A stretch of DNA of 64,000 nt. It comes from Glossina fuscipes (Eukaryota; Arthropoda; Insecta; Diptera; Glossinidae). A model generated the notes under the pieces. That model saw only the letters and a list, made by a program, of their open reading frames with translations, was not told the DNA's origin and made no database searches. Of this stretch, positions 1 to 14,631 are shown in pieces. Made by a program: the position numbers and the translations under genes. The stretch's first letter is position 1, and each line of letters opens with the position of its first letter. The stretch lies in assembly GCF_014805625.2 (NCBI RefSeq), contig NW_023998517.1, positions 573,548 to 637,547 of the forward strand, read 5' to 3'.

Positions 1-1339
1 ATGCAGCACGCAGATGTACAACAATTGCATTTAAGAAACAATGGCGTGTCAAAAAGTATGTAAAGCAACAAATATATGCGTAAAATTCGCAAAATAAGAA
101 ACTCTATTGAATTTTAAATGCGTGCAGTTAAACATCCATATGATGATTAATTTCAGTTTTTTACTTTATTTAGGAAGGTTTGAAAATAAGCTCTAGATAT
201 ATCCGTTTATTTCTATTTGGTTTAAAAGTGATGAAATTTTCATAGAAAAATTCGAATTATAAGACAGAAAGAGTAAGAGAAAGCTTTCAATATAAACTAA
301 GGAAAACGCGAAACCATATATGCCTACAATTGGCCTTGCGCACAATATGCGACCTATTGTGCATATTATATACTAGGTATGTAAAGTTATTTTCCTATCC
401 GCCTATTTAAAGCGCTTCATAGGCAAAACCTTAACCATATGATTCGTAAAGAATTCGATTAGAAAGCTGTACTATGTATATTAGGTGTACAAGGCCCGAC
501 ACTGAATAAGAGCAACTGACACAAGAGACCCTGTCAAGAGCAATTTCTGTCTGTCCTCGACCGCAAGTTAAGATCTTTGCTTAAGTTACCGTAAAATTTT
601 CGCAATGTTTATGCATTTTTTGCAAAGGTGTCCGAAAAATGCTAATCTTCGCTTTTACATTAGAATCATGCGCCTCATTCGTCAACAACTGCTTTAACCA
701 TTTAGCTAAATAGGATGAGTATATACGTCATTGTCCGGTCATCTGCACTTGCCGGGTTTCCTCATAAAACTTGTGAATGTGTATTTACCATAACAGTGTA
801 TTTTAGAAAACATTTTCATCAATTTCTTACAACATATATACTGTGTTTGACAAGAGTACGAGTATATCGCCAAAGATGTCGACACCGCTAACTACTTAAT
901 AAAATGCAGATTTATTTCCTTAACTTTGCTTCTCTCTGATGATTGGAGAGAGTTATCATACAGATCCATTTTATTCGCGAAAGACTATGAGTATCTTTTG
1001 GATAAAGTGAAATTAATTTTCAAATAAGAAATAAATCATTTGTGCTAGAAGATAGGAATTTCATATAATTCTTGTTAAGATTAAGTAAGAAAATTAGGTA
1101 AGAATCGCGTCACTGCTCGCGGATTCAAATCTCTAGGACGGCACAGTTTACTTTGTTCCTAACTATGGTGAGTACTAACTCGGCATACATACCGAAGGGG
1201 CACAATCCCATTAGACCGCGGCCACCATCCTATCCCTCTGTTTTCCTTCACTTCTTTCTGATCGTCACCGTGTTGCACGAAAAGGAAACATTGCCTGGGT
1301 TATTAGGCTTAGTATAAGCAAACGAAAAAAAACAAGGAA

Positions 1340-1590
1340 GAAAGCGTGGGCCGAATCTCGCATACCCACCACTACACCCACCTCATTATAGCAACCACAA
1401 CACACATCACACAGACCCACAGACGGACCGACATGGCTAAATCAACTCAAATTTGCACGCTCATCAAGAATTTATATACGGTTTATAGCGTCTCTGTGGC
1501 TTTCTTTGGGTGTTACACACAATGAGTTTACCTCCATGTTACAGTGGTCGGTGTAAAAAACGAGTACATTTTTCAATCGAATATGGATTC
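1340..1590 (+). repeat. dispersed repeat family B, partial copy
   Basis: The segment has the sequence GGCCGAATCTCGCATACCCA near its start, then a CAGACGGACCGACATGGC block, then AAGAATTTATATACGG and a GGGTGTTACA end. The same ordered blocks recur at 5880-6610 and 7735-8170. It is non-coding and looks like a decayed high-copy fly repeat. The short ORF starting at 1510 lies over its 3' end and is not considered a gene. Confidence 0.6.
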
Positions 1591-2029
1591 GAGGATCACA
1601 ATAAAATAACAATTACTGAAGAACTCGTAAAGAATATTCATTGTTTTTTCGCTGTAGATCATAACTACTACTTTAAGTGTCTAAAATACGTGACGATAGT
1701 ATGAAAATCTATGAAAGAGAAATTCAAAGATGTTCTCTTCTTGAGGTTATTAAGCAGCGCAGTTAATATATTTTAATTTTTTAATAATAATCCTAATTAG
1801 TTAAAAATAACCCTAATTTTCCATAGTCAAATATAGATTGGAATTATTTAGCAATGACTGCTTTCATTCAGCTTGGACTCATACAAAAGTAAAGTAAAAA
1901 TCCATGAATTGCAACAACATTGACTTTTTCCACAAAATTACAAGATTTTTCTTCGCGTTGGCGCTCTTTAAGATTGAACTTCTATAGAATATTAATTTTT
2001 CAAAAGATTCTTACATCCTATACCACTTC

Positions 2030-2380
2030 CGGTGCAAGGATATTTTATTGCGTGCACGTATGCACTCAGGAGGTTTTTGGGATAGACCCAACTTTTATCT
2101 TACCGAGGATTCAGTATCATATTCTAAATCGATTTATGCTGAACTTTCTGTCCTTTTTTCTTGTATTCAACCTACAATCTGCAAGGTTTTCAGATATTTT
2201 GATGAAAGTTAGTACACTGACCGGTTTTAGCATAAGGACGAATGCGGTTGCATATGGTTCGAATCGGATCACTTTTTAGACCTTTTCCTTTACTTACTAA
2301 CGCCTTATTTTGAATAGCCGATATATAGATAACTGTAGAGTGGTGTAAAGTTTTTAATATGTGTGGGTAGGCGTGATCCA
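2030..2380 (+). repeat. dispersed repeat family A, plus copy
   Basis: Ordered landmarks are GGGATAGACCC, TTCAACCTACA, GATATTTTGATGAAA, then ACGAATGCGG with a following GGTTCGAATCGGATCACTTT and a terminal TATTTTGAATAGCCGATATA. The same series appears at 33040-33330, 36880-37400, 39040-39390 and others, and as its reverse complement at 4030-4750, 32126-32800 and 50745-51070. The open frames across it are by-products of the repeat. Confidence 0.65.
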
Positions 2381-4029
2381 TTATTGTGTTTTTACTTGTT
2401 TAAATATCGATGTACACAATCCATCATATTTGGAAATCATTCTACAAACTTAAAACACAACTCTAGAGTCGTTATTACGCTAACAGATCTAATATAAGTT
2501 ACTAGCGGATGTAAGAGTAAATGCTCCAAATTATTTAAAATTTTTTTGCAAATTCTGCAAGAGAACTCTTTGGCAGTGTCATTAGAAATGGTCTTTTAAT
2601 CGTTAATGTATTTTCAATCTTTACTTCCTTCAATAAATCGATATCACACTGATAAGGTTTATTGCATATGTAGGGCACTTGAAGGAAGATTGCGATCCAC
2701 TATAATGATTTCATTTATTTTCTATTAAAAAAGAGGATTAATAATAACATTTTTTAGCTTGGAATTTACTAAATTAAAAAAATAAAATTATGAAATAGTG
2801 GAGTCAGAATTTACATTAGCTGGACCTTTGCGAAAATAATTGAAAAGAGGGAAGGGATTCATTCGTTTTAGCACACGCTAATATTTAATGATCACGTACA
2901 GTACTGCAGTGCCGGAGTTACTTTGGTCTTCTAAAGTAAGGCAATTATTACCTTCATAGTGGACTGGAGATAACTTCTGTGAAAACATTAACTTGTGCTT
3001 TTTAACTTAGTAAAGTCTTTTACTCCCCAAGCACCGTAATAATATTACATTGGTACATACGTTGGGCCTGAGACTTATGCGTCAGACATTACTTACATCA
3101 GTGTAGCATAGTTAGCTTTATGCCGTTGCTTTCAAATTTTTAAAGCCGTATTCTCCTTATATAATGGGCACACAAGGTTGTATAACCTTAGTTCAAATTT
3201 GACTTTACTCTAACTTGATTTTGTCCTCGATTGTCTGTCATTTTATTTAAGGTAGCAGATAAACGAACATTTAAAAAAATCTCATCTGTAATCAAATGCC
3301 AATATTGGTCACTTGTATAGTATACTAAGAGATATTCAAAGGTTCTAGCCAAGGTGATAGTTTCATGTCGCTTACTTCAAAAGCAAAAGCGTGTCAAAAT
3401 TATTGGAGCTGAAGGAAGGTTTGAAATTCCGCAACAATGTATGTACATGCAACTATGGAAAGCGGATTATTCCTGAAAGTAAACTCTTTTTTTAAATGCT
3501 TGCAATAAAATGCTTACTTAGGGTCCACACAAAAAAGTGCTCGCAATTAAACAACAGAGTAAAGGCAATTATTAAAAAATTATTGTTTTTTATATTCTTT
3601 CGCGTTGACAGTGTACGCGTATTCTTCTCCGAATGATTGTTATTATTATGGCTTTTATTATTGCGTTGAATGACAAACTTTTGATTAATAAAAAACTTTT
3701 TTGTAAATTCTTTTAATAAGGGCAACACGCAAACTTTGGCCGACTACATTAAAAGGAAAATCATCCAATAGGTCGACGTGTGTGCACTCGGCATCAACAT
3801 GATTATTAAATAAGTGAGAATACTAGAGTCGGGCGACGCCGACTATTGCCTACCTTGCACCGCTTCGCATAGCGGAGTTACTTGCTGGTTTTGTAATAAG
3901 GTTAGCTATTCTCTCCATATAAAAGTTCGCGTCTCGTGATAGCGACTATATACTGTACTATATAGGTTATGTTGACCCAAACTGACTGCCGTTAATTTTT
4001 TTGCTGGAACTCTACTATGAATTATAAAA

Positions 4030-4750
4030 TGTCAAAACGTACGTCTCATGAGATATCTTATAGGAAGTGGGGCCAAGAAATAGGCCCGTATACTTCAAAT
4101 TAGGTTCACTTAATTTTTTTATTTAACTACTATTCTGAACAAATTTTCATCACAAAAAAATTAACAATTGCTTTTTTTTTGGCATAAGAGGGCTTATGTG
4201 TCATGAGAATCCTTATATGCGATTGTATCCAAAAAATAGATCTACGTGGTCGCAATTCTTTAAGGTAGCTTTCTTTGTCAATTTACTATTATGAGCTAAT
4301 TTTCACCATTAAATATTGGCAATTCAACATTTTTACCACATAATGCTTCAGTTTCCGTAGGAATGGTTAGATGAGAAGGGGTTCAAAAAATTGTCTCTGG
4401 CGGGGTAACCTTTTCACACCACTTTGGACTGCCGCATTACTGCCACTTAGCCATTTTTGTCAAGAAATTTTGAAAATGCAGTTTCTCTTCATGGGACCGA
4501 TCCGAATAATATTTAACAGTAGGGCCGAATTACGTCTGCTTACCAAGCTTAAAAATTGCGATCTGCATTTTGAGCACAAATTTACATGGACAAACATCAG
4601 ACAGACAGACAGACGAATAGACAGACGAACGGGCAGGCTTAAATCGATTTAGAAAATGATTCCGAACCGAACGGCATAACAAAATACGGGTCCATGGTCC
4701 CATCTGAGTGTTGCATACGTCCACACTAACTTAATACATGATGTAGGGTA
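4030..4750 (-). repeat. dispersed repeat family A, minus copy
   Basis: Read on the minus strand it gives the family A order: a CTGTC-rich tract (seen on plus as repeated CAGA around 4597-4640), then sequence matching the GACC...GAACG...GAAAAT core, then a long AT-rich 3' part. On the plus strand the block CCGATCCGAATAATATTTAA corresponds to CCGAATCATTTTCAATGGCG in the 32.7-kb copy. The ORFs at 4371-4652 and 4530-4724 are artefacts of this repeat. Confidence 0.6.
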
Positions 4751-5879
4751 TAATGAACAAAAAAATTTAAATATTGACATTAGTAGCACACACGCAGTTA
4801 TCTGCGAGTAATCTCATGCTTCCAATGAAGGAAATGGATTTTAAAGTAAAACAAAGTCCACTTAAAGACTGGGAACAAAACTTCCAGAATCACCAAAAAA
4901 TTTATTGGACCGACTATTAATCTGTAGCAGATTCTATATAAAAAATCTGCTGTGCGAACGGTTGTGAAATTTAGAAATTCATAAATGACGATATTAATTA
5001 TGTAATAAATAAAATTTGTATTGAATCTTGAGAGGTTAAGGACAAAACAACGCATGTCTATAACTTAATCAACTTAAAACTGTTGTATACACTAAAAAAA
5101 AAGGTTAAGTAAATTTTTAAGTAATTATATGTATGCGTACATCAAAACTCCGAGTCTCGTTTATGGTCAACAATATTTGAAACGCTCATGTTGAACTACA
5201 TAGGACAGACCCGGAGTCTATGCTATCATTAATAGACATTTGTGTTTTTCCTTTTTTTTTTTCCTTCACTGCATACATTTCGTTGCAGACCCTCCCTCAA
5301 GTGCCGCATTTCTAATTCTATATTGCTACAGACTTACGTATATATATATATATAGATATACATATTCAATTTTACATTTATTTGATGTGATGTTTTGATA
5401 TTTTTTGACACTCACACGCAATGTCACTTTGTGGTAACACGAACTTAACTACACATACTGACTACATATCTACATTTAACTTTGATAGAAAAAAGAATGA
5501 AAACAGAAAACTTTAAATAAAAAAGAAAAACGAAAAGAATTAATTGTATTTTTTTTTTTAGGAAAAAGTGATAAAGAGTGAAATAAACGAAATAAAAAGT
5601 GACCAACAGGAATGTCAGATAACATCGCAGGCATTCACTTCTCACAAACATTTTACATAAAAGTATGTATACATGCCTACATAAATACATACGTATATGT
5701 GATTCACAAAAAAAAAAAAAAAAACAAAAAAAATGCGCCTAAAAAACATGATAATCGTTATAAATAGATATAAAGTTGAAAAATTTAATTGATATGACGG
5801 TTTATCGTGACAAAATTTTGTATCTTTAGTTTAACCAGTTCAAAGGTTAAGGCTTTGGTAAACTGGTTAAAATATATAT

Positions 5880-6610
5880 AATCAAGAAATATTCGGCTTG
5901 GGCCGAATCTTGCATACCCACTGCTACGCTTTTTTTATTATACTCTCCAAGTTCTTTTATTTCGTACCTTGGTATCGCTAGTATTATTAAGAAATTATTG
6001 AACCACCAAGTCACGGTGTTTAACGTATTCATTTTAGAATTTTTTTTTTAGGCAGATAATGTTCGGTTAAGGAAGGCACAAAATAGTTTTAAACATTCCC
6101 CCTCTTTTGCCTTATGGTAAACAGGCGTAAAGCCTCAAAAGGAGGAAAAAATAAAATTTAATTACTAGCAGGTTTGTGTGGGCGTGGCCAACATTTCCAT
6201 TTTTGCACGTAAAGAGGAGGGCGGTTAGGGTATGTGTGGAAAATTTCGGCCTTCCAACTTTAATAAAGTCCTATAAATTTTTAATAATAAAAATGGAGTT
6301 GCCATCCTTTTACGGGCTTATGCTCTGAGCAATTTGGCCCATTTTCAATGCCAGGTTTCGCGCAAAAATTTCCAATGTTTCTATCAAATTTGAATTCCCT
6401 ATAGCCATTTTTGCGACCAGAAGAGTGTCAACAAGAAACGCCACACAGCCATACAGACAGTCAGAGGGACAGAGATGTCTTAGTCAGTTCAGAATTTCAT
6501 GCTGATCAGAAATATATATACTTTATAAGGTCTCTAAGGCTTCTATTTGTGTGTTACATTTATTATGAGAAAGCACAAAATGAGTGTACGCCCATCACTC
6601 AGCTGTGATG
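5880..6610 (+). repeat. dispersed repeat family B, longest copy
   Basis: This is the longest copy of family B here. It begins near GGCCGAATCTTGCATACCCA, contains a GTGGGCGTGGCCAAC block (about 6179), an ACAGACAGTCAGAGGGACAG block (about 6453), ATATATATACTTTATAAGG and a GTGTGTTACATT end. The shared order with 1340-1590 and 7735-8170 supports a single family. No coding potential is seen. Confidence 0.6.
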
Positions 6611-7734
6611 CGAAATAGCTTTCATCCGAAATTCTTGCTATGCACTATCACTAAATTTATTGAAATGAAAATATTTCTAAATATTGTGGACCTAATGAAT
6701 GCGCTTGATATTCTAAACACCACTGGACATGTGGGAGTATCCGTATAGAGTCTGTACTCCGATGTAAATATATATTCCTATATTGTGTTTAATAAAACCA
6801 TTTACCATGAAGCACTTTGTAAAGATTCCAAGGCTAAAATTTCCCATTTAAAGCTTAAATATTTTCCTAATGAGAAAAACCCGCTAACGACGAAAAATGT
6901 TACAAAGTTTGTATACAAAATGTTCAAGAGGAATGCATAGCAGGCTTAATAATTGAGAGCAAACATCTTCTTGAGGACTGGGCTAACATAATAATCCTGC
7001 ATATATATATACGCACTTGTTTTAAGTTCACGTTCTTGGATACGGTCTCGAAATGGCTCATGATTGAAGAACTCTCGTGAGTACTTTCTAGAGCTGCCGT
7101 AATGTAAATAATTTGGGTTTGTCGTTTCTCTTACCGAACCTTTTTCGTTGTACTGTGAAGTCAATACGATAGAGCAGATGAAGTTTTGTAGGTTCGCCAA
7201 AAATAAGTGAGCGATGTTGATAATTATTTTTATAACTAAAACATATTGACCCTTCAACGATATTCTAAAGTTGATTTACAGTATTGTAATTTGTGGGCCG
7301 TCTTAAGTCCATTTCTGGAGTTTTTACAAGCGCAACAATAAAACAAGTAAGGAAGTTATACTCAATCGTGAATCTTTTGCACCTATCATCGCCGTAGGAA
7401 GAGCGCGGATTTATGCGTTGTTCTTTGCGAGCAAAAACAGGGAAAGGTCTGTTGCATTGGCGTATGGGCAATTTAGGCGTGTTGTTTGACCGGTGTGGGA
7501 TGTTTTCAAATTCTTTAGCAAAATTTGTAGTCGATGTCTTCATTTTTGCGAAGGGGAGAATGCTTACTATAGATACAACGCACGGTACGCAAACGGTACG
7601 ATGGACAGACAGAAAGACGGACATGCTTAGATGTATTCCGAATTTGAAATTGGCCGAGAACTTATAGACTTGATGTAGTTTTTAAGTTTGTTTCTACGCG
7701 TATTGAAAAAATTAAATTTGATACACTATTATGT

Positions 7735-8170
7735 TAGGTAGGCGTGGCCAATTTTTCTGATTTCTTAAAAACGCAATAGCGTCGCCCATAGAATATACGT
7801 TAAAATTATTGTAAATTTTTTTGATATGTTTTATGAGTAAGGAGCAAGAAATTAATTTTTTATTCCTATTGAAGATGAGAGAGGCGCGTCCTTCGACAGA
7901 TTTAGCCTGTTTTCAATTACAATCTGTGTGCAAAAGCTTTCAATGTTTTTGTTGAATTTGAAGTCAACAGTTTCGTTTTTGTGACCAGAAGAATATCTAT
8001 GACAAACAGACGGACAGACGGATATATTTAAATCGATTCAGAGTTTGATGGTGATCAAGAATGTATATACTTCTATACTATGTATACTAAAGGATCTATG
8101 AATTTTCATTCCGGCCGTTACAAACATTTTGACAAAGTGAATATATCCCTCATCCTTGGATGACGGCTGT
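7735..8170 (+). repeat. dispersed repeat family B, partial copy
   Basis: Contains GTAGGCGTGGCCAATTTTTC, then ACAGACGGACAGACGG, AATCGATTCAGA, a TATATAC block and a GTTACAAACATTTTGACAAA end, in the same order as the 5880-6610 copy. Non-coding. Confidence 0.55.
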
Positions 8171-9359
8171 AGTGAGTACAAATTTCATTGATATTCATAA
8201 AATCTATTGCTTTTTAACTTTCAATAGTTAACTTGTGGTCGTAATAAATTACGGACATAAACACGCTATTAAAGAGTCAAAGAAACTTATAATTTTCCTT
8301 TCGTTTCATTTCACAAAATTAATTACACCAACATAAAGAAATTTTGTTAACAATTAGTCATTTGAAGATCAATATCTGCATCTATATAATAATTCTGTGT
8401 TTTTTTTTTTTATGAATAAAATAAATTCGTTTTCTCAAAATACACTATTTTTAAATAAATTATTCATTACAACTGAAAAAGTCGAGCTGCAGTTATTGCT
8501 CACCATCAGCCAACAATTATGAGGAAAACATTAAACACTTACTTACGCAATCAATGTTTGTTAGCACACAATAGCCAATGACATATTTACACACCTAAAA
8601 CGTCAGTTATCATATATTCGTAAACTCAATTATGTTTTATATTTGGCTTGTAGATGTGTGCGTGTGTTTATGTGCATGCATGCCTTTTATACAAGAGAAT
8701 TGCATTAGTATAAATTTCAACCTTTAAATAACGTGCAAATGTTCCTAAAATTTCTTCTGTGTTAGTCTTCCTTGATATCCTTTTTCATATTTTTTGTTTT
8801 TCTTTGCTGTATTTACACTAAAGGATATCATTTACTCAAGCATTGATGCAAACACTCAGCGATAGTTTGAACCGTTTCCCGACATTCGTGACTTTTTAAA
8901 ATATTATGTAATATTAGCTTTGAGAATATTATCGGAAACGGTTGTGTTGATATGTACAAATACTACGACTGTTTACATACATTTTACAAAAAAATATCTC
9001 AGTATAAATAATTAATTATTAGTTACAGTGACTTGAAGAATGAGACTATATTTCACATTAACTTTGTAAGAGACTTAAAAAAAAACCACAAATTGTTGAG
9101 TAAGTAAGGAACTAACAAATGTTGATATTGGAGTAAATCACTAGGGAACTAAGAGTAGGAAAATTGATTTTTTGCTAAAGCTAAAGAAGTTGAAAAAAAG
9201 TTATTTGACGCTAGGTGTCCGAATAAATCCGTGTAAATATTAGATCATCCAGAAGTTGAAAAAAAAGCCGACCTACCCATAAGAAAGTTGAGAAAAACAG
9301 TTTTACCTTAAGTCATTAAGAAGCTAAGGAATATCTAACATAGCTAATTGAACTTGGAA

Positions 9360-9590
9360 CGTTGTAGCTAATTTGGCCGTTGAAGTTAAGAACGATCTAA
9401 CTTGGGACATTGGACTTAAAAGTTGGTCTAACTTGGAAGTCAAGAACGACCTAACTTGGACCATTTAGGTCAAGGAAAGGTCTAATTTGAGACATTGGAG
9501 CTGAAAAAGATCTAACTTGAGATACTACAGCTAAGAAAAACTTAACTTGGATTATTGGAGTCGAAAAAGATGTAACTTAGACGAAAAAAT
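9360..9590 (+). repeat. degenerate ~30-bp minisatellite
   Basis: The core GATCTAACTTGGGACATTGG recurs with substitutions. Core starts are at about 9394, 9425, 9448, 9479, 9509, 9539 and 9569, giving spacings of 31, 23, 31, 30, 30 and 30. A few weaker units may extend left to about 9100. It lies inside labial intron 1 and has no coding frame. Function is unknown. Confidence 0.8.
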
Positions 9591-10834
9591 TAACTTCATA
9601 CCATACTACCAGAGGATGAAGATATATATGGTTCTATTATCATAAGGCAGTTGAAAAAGCCGATCTTCCCATTGAGTTATAATGAAAATCGCTAAAAACA
9701 ATTAAAAAATTAAGTAATGTCGATGTAATTGTAAATTGGTAAGAAACTAAGGAAAGCCACCCGTAGGATAGGTTACTGCTAATAGAAAACAGCGTTATAT
9801 AAATTTGGTTTAGAATTCAAAAAGCTGACGTCACATCATTCGGAAGTTAGGAGAACATGATCTTTGCTGCATTGTTAAGAAGAAAAGGTTACATTAGCCA
9901 AGCGACATAAAAACATAAATCATTTTATATTTAAAGCACAACCAAAGGAAATGAAATACTATCACAGTAAATGAAATTAAGAGTAAATGATGAAATGATT
10001 AAATTGTTAATTCTCTCATATAAATATATGGAAATTTTCCTTAAAAAAAATTAAATTTTTCAAGATTTTTTATTTTGAGTGTACATTCACTGAACTATGT
10101 GCGTGTGCTTAGTTGCTTGTGTTTAACCACGGATATCATTTCTCTCATTGTTTATTCTAAAAAAGTCCTACCATCCTCTATACTAATGTATATAAGTTTT
10201 TCCATTTTCCTAAGAAGTAACTGAAAGGTCTATGCGATCACCTTAAGCTCAAAAAGCGCTGCCATATTCTAAGTTAACTCAAACTTGAACATGGCCAGAA
10301 TATTGTTGTCAAGTATGTTGTCAAGAGTTTGGAATATGCTTGAAGCAACAGCTTTCTGAATACTTACAGCAATGAATTACAATTAAAGCTAAGTTGGTCT
10401 GTAAAATAGTCACGATCAACGTTGTGGTATACAAATAATCCATAAGAGACTAAACCATGTCTTAGAGAAAGGCAGGAGAAGGAAATTATGCTGGAAAGTG
10501 TCAAAAATTCTTTTTTTTGCAACACAGACGTACTATGGCTTATGGACCCTACTAAAATGTCAACTGCCATCTCAACTTGTTTGAGATACTATTTGGTAGG
10601 GCATCCTCCATGTCGAACATAACTTTTTCATTTATTTTATTTATAATTGCTAATGGCATTGGGGTGTCAGGGCATGCATCGCTTCCGCTCACGCATACGA
10701 AATTAATAGAAGTTATTAAAGCGACTGTTAACTGTAATGTTTGAACTCAGAATTTCTTAATCTATTGAAATAAGACGCGGTCTTTTAAGTTGGACTGGTT
10801 GTTTCAAGCAAGTTGCAAACTTAAATTGCCTTCA

Positions 10835-11006
10835 TCCGCCTGAGTGGCTGAGAAGACGAAGAGTCTCGACCAATAACTGAATGGTTGTGGTTTCAAAATC
10901 TCAAGTGCGGTAGAGTGCGGTAATCAAGTCGGTAGCTTTAGATTCCACTGCTTTATGATTTAAGTCTTAAAATTTATTTCTCTGCCTAAATTAATAAAAA
11001 TAATAA
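10835..11006 (+). mobile_element. tRNA-derived SINE, copy 1
   Basis: This is a full-length short retroelement. The tRNA-like head has an A box (TGGCTGAGAAGAC) and a degraded B box (GGTTTCAAAATC). It is followed by CTCAAGTGCGGTAGAG, a short unique body and a TAATAATAA-type 3' tail. Imperfect 13-bp target-site duplications (TAAATTGCCTTCA at 10822-10834; TAAATTGTCTTCA at 11007-11019) flank it. It shares its whole structure with the 36985 and 37600 copies. SINEs are transcribed by RNA polymerase III and mobilised by LINE machinery (general knowledge). Confidence 0.85.
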
Positions 11007-14000
11007 TAAATTGTCTTCAAATGAAACTTAAATTAACTATAATTGATCAATTGCAATATTTATTCTGACTTATTAAATGAGCGCATAATGGAATATTTTT
11101 AGATCACACAATTAAAATATAAAAAGTGAAAATTTGAAAGTTTCCTCCTATAATTTCATGGTAATTATATGCAAAATGTGCGCACATGCAAGCTAACTTG
11201 TTCTTTAATCAAAATCTATAAGTAACTAATTGGTTTAAAGTATGTTCTTGTGCGCGTATTAGCAAAAAACGATTATTAATAATAATCAAATAAAATTTAT
11301 AACCAGTTAAATCAAAAAAGTTATAAGAAAAAGAAAAAAAAAAGAAGAAAACAGAAAAAACCCCAAAGAACAATGCGATCAAGATGAAATACGAAGAAAA
11401 GAACCCCAGAAAAAGATGAATTTCAAAGCTGATTGACAGTAAAGATATTTCAACTAACCATCAGGCATCCAACTGAGGGTATGTCACCTAAAAATAAGAA
11501 TGTCTTTAGCATACTTCATAACGTACATATGTATAGGCACGCTAACGCTACAGCCAGTTCAACTTCACTATTAACATAAATAATAAATGAATCATGAATG
11601 TATTCGCTGATTATGTTTCTAGCGGTTTACGAAATTCTACCTTAAATAAAGTTATATTAGCTTAGCCATTGCTAAGCTATTGGATTAAGTTTGCTTGAAA
11701 TTGCAAAATGATTTATAGACATTTAAGGCTAATTAACGAAGGAAATACCATGCAAACCACATTTTTTAATTAATTAGATCCCGAGTGGTAACGTTTTATA
11801 CATCTTCTTAGCCATTGCGAAATTCCTTATCTCACCTGTCTTAGAAAGACATTTGCCTCTAAGTAGGTCTTATTCTGAAAGTTATAGGAGGCTACGAATT
11901 GTGTTAAACTTTTCTGCTTCTCAGAGGTTTAACACATGACATTTTGAAGACAGCTTTCACATTAGACTTGGGAATGTTAGCCGAACAGGGGTAGGTTTAG
12001 CATATAATTTACGGGTTTACGCTGAGCAAGGTTACACAGATCTAACAACATGCAATCCTGTGGCCATTTTGTGCCTGCGGAACCTACTGTCATAATAAAA
12101 TCGATGTGCGAGTCACAAAAGTTTGACAAGAAACTGTATTGTTTTCTCTTATGATTAGTTGTTGGTCACAATACCTGAATGCGGCTATTAATCCGTTCGC
12201 CACACCTATCTAAATCGGTTGGAAAAGTAACGAGCAAGTACGGGATATTTTTGTGATAGATCCCATACCCAAATGCAATGAAAAGTAGCCGTGTTGTATA
12301 TATACATTATAGTCGTGATTATCGTTTTATTTTGAATTTATATATCCACCTATAAACCGATGTCTGTCGATGCGTCCGAATTCATTGAACATGAAATTCC
12401 AAGCAAAACAAGCCATGTTGCGTACTTATCCTAGATAACTAAACACTCGGTTAATAGACTACCGAGCCCTGCAAGTTTTGCGAATTTAAGATGTCCCGTT
12501 ACTCTCATACCGCTTCATAACTAGTGAAATGTGTTCTCCGGAGGTGGTAAGCCCGACAATGTATATTTGTTACTTTCTAAGATTTGCTGTAATCGTCGTG
12601 TAAAAGCCGAAGGTTTAGTCATAGTATTTTTGCGTTTTTGCTGCCTTTTATTACTATCCTAAGTATTTTTTCTAACGTCAATCCTACGACAAACAAGCCC
12701 GACATAATACATTATTACAATAGCACCAAAGGACCAGTGGATACTGCGAACTCTGAATTACATTAATGGATGAGTACTGTTCCTAAGAGAAAATGCGTAC
12801 GCAACATATCTCGCATGAAGAGACTTTACATTTACATTGGCTGACAGCTTCGCTGCTTGAAAGAATGTTTTAATCGGCGGCTAGTTAAAGACGTTTCATC
12901 AAAGTAAAAATTGAAGATATTTTGAATATTGAAAAGCACAAAGGACACGACTACAAGTGCGGAAAACAAGCACAAAATCTTTATTTTCTGTCCATCTAAA
13001 AAACGCAGAAAGGGGGAATACCTACGCAACAACTACAAAAAGGCTATTTGTGGAGAGCACACTTGGAACTTCTGCCACGAAAATTTTTACCACATTTCTA
13101 TTTTTTAATTGAAATATTCTTATATTTCTTTTATATAAAGGAAATATTAAAAATGTATGTGTTTTTAATCGCAGTCTGTTAGTCAAATGTCAAATAGTTA
13201 TAGATTTAGATTTAATTATCTAGGGTCAAGTGAATGAATAGACTTGAAGACGTATATAATTTCTTTTTTTAAATTTTGAATCAATCATTCACTTATTGAA
13301 TCATTCATTGAGGCAATCGGAGATGACGTGGGAAGGAATGTGGTTGAGTCCATACTTTTTGCAAAGGGGAAGCTTTCGCATTTTAGTTTTTTTTATTATA
13401 ATTAATTAAAATTTCATAACAGACAGACGTGCTTTGTGGAATATTTAAATTTGCGCATTTGTGTAGGGTATCAGAGAATAAAATTTTTCTTATTTTTATT
13501 TTTTTTTGCTATACGTATTAACGCGACAGCAAAAACAGCAACAGCATCTCTTTAGCATTTTGGATTTGAAACATTTTTCAGATAATTTTGTCAATTTTGT
13601 GCAGTCAAGTTGTCACTTGTCAAGTGGTGAATGCGTGCTCTAACAAGAACAAGAAATTGAACGATTTGGTTTAAGAGACGGAACGAACCATATGTACGTA
13701 AATAAAATGCAAAAATAAAAATTCTGTTTGTTTCTGTGTAGTTTATTTTTTTTTTTTTGTTTTTTTTGTGATAAATATCTATGAAGATTTGTGTAAGTAT
13801 TAGTATAAGCGTTAATTTGAAGCAAAAAATAAAAAAAAAAAAATAAAAAAAAAAATAATGAAATATGAACATTTATGCTCATACACACCTCTGCATACAT
13901 ATCGTGTATAAATAGTTGTGCACGTTTCAGCTAATTTGCACTGTTATGGTCGTTATGACTTCTGCTGAGCTGTACTCTTTCTATTTTTCGATTACCTGCT

Positions 14001-14631
14001 GCCATAAATATTTCACACCATTGGATTCAACATACTGTGACGATTGCGCAAAAAAAAAAAATAAAAAAATAAAATAAATAAATAAATAAATTCCATTAAA
14101 ACTTATCTGGACTATGGTGCTGTTGTAAAAGTTTACGCTAAACTTCCTGCCACAGCAGAACCTTAATTAATTACAAGATATATAACTAACTACTTGCACT
14201 ACTTTGCTACTCATCAGCCAACCAAACTACTGACCAACTACGTACATATAATATAATATAAAGCCGACCAACCAACCAGTGTTAGCATGCATGCATGATC
14301 TTTATATCAATAATAGTCATGTGCGAGTATTGATTAAGCAGTACGTATGTCCGTATGTACGTACAGACCTGTCTTTTTTCATTTACATATACCAATATAT
14401 TTAATACTACCATCGATGCTACCATTTATGATCGAGACCATTGATTACGTACGCAAACAAACATTTATATATGTTTGTTCATATATGTTTGTTTATATAT
14501 TCAAAGCTTGTTTCAACTTTATTTTTATTATATTTGGGGTAGTTAGCTTTATACTTTCCAATGGATGACATGACAGATGAAGCTAACATTTATGCTCACA
14601 GCCAGACACCAAAAGCAACCAACTTTTCTCT

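Noticed and set aside
13591..13900. Two overlapping minus-strand ORFs rich in Phe/Leu/Lys
   Set aside because: They are generated by A/T homopolymers around 13750 and 13830; no domain or splice context.
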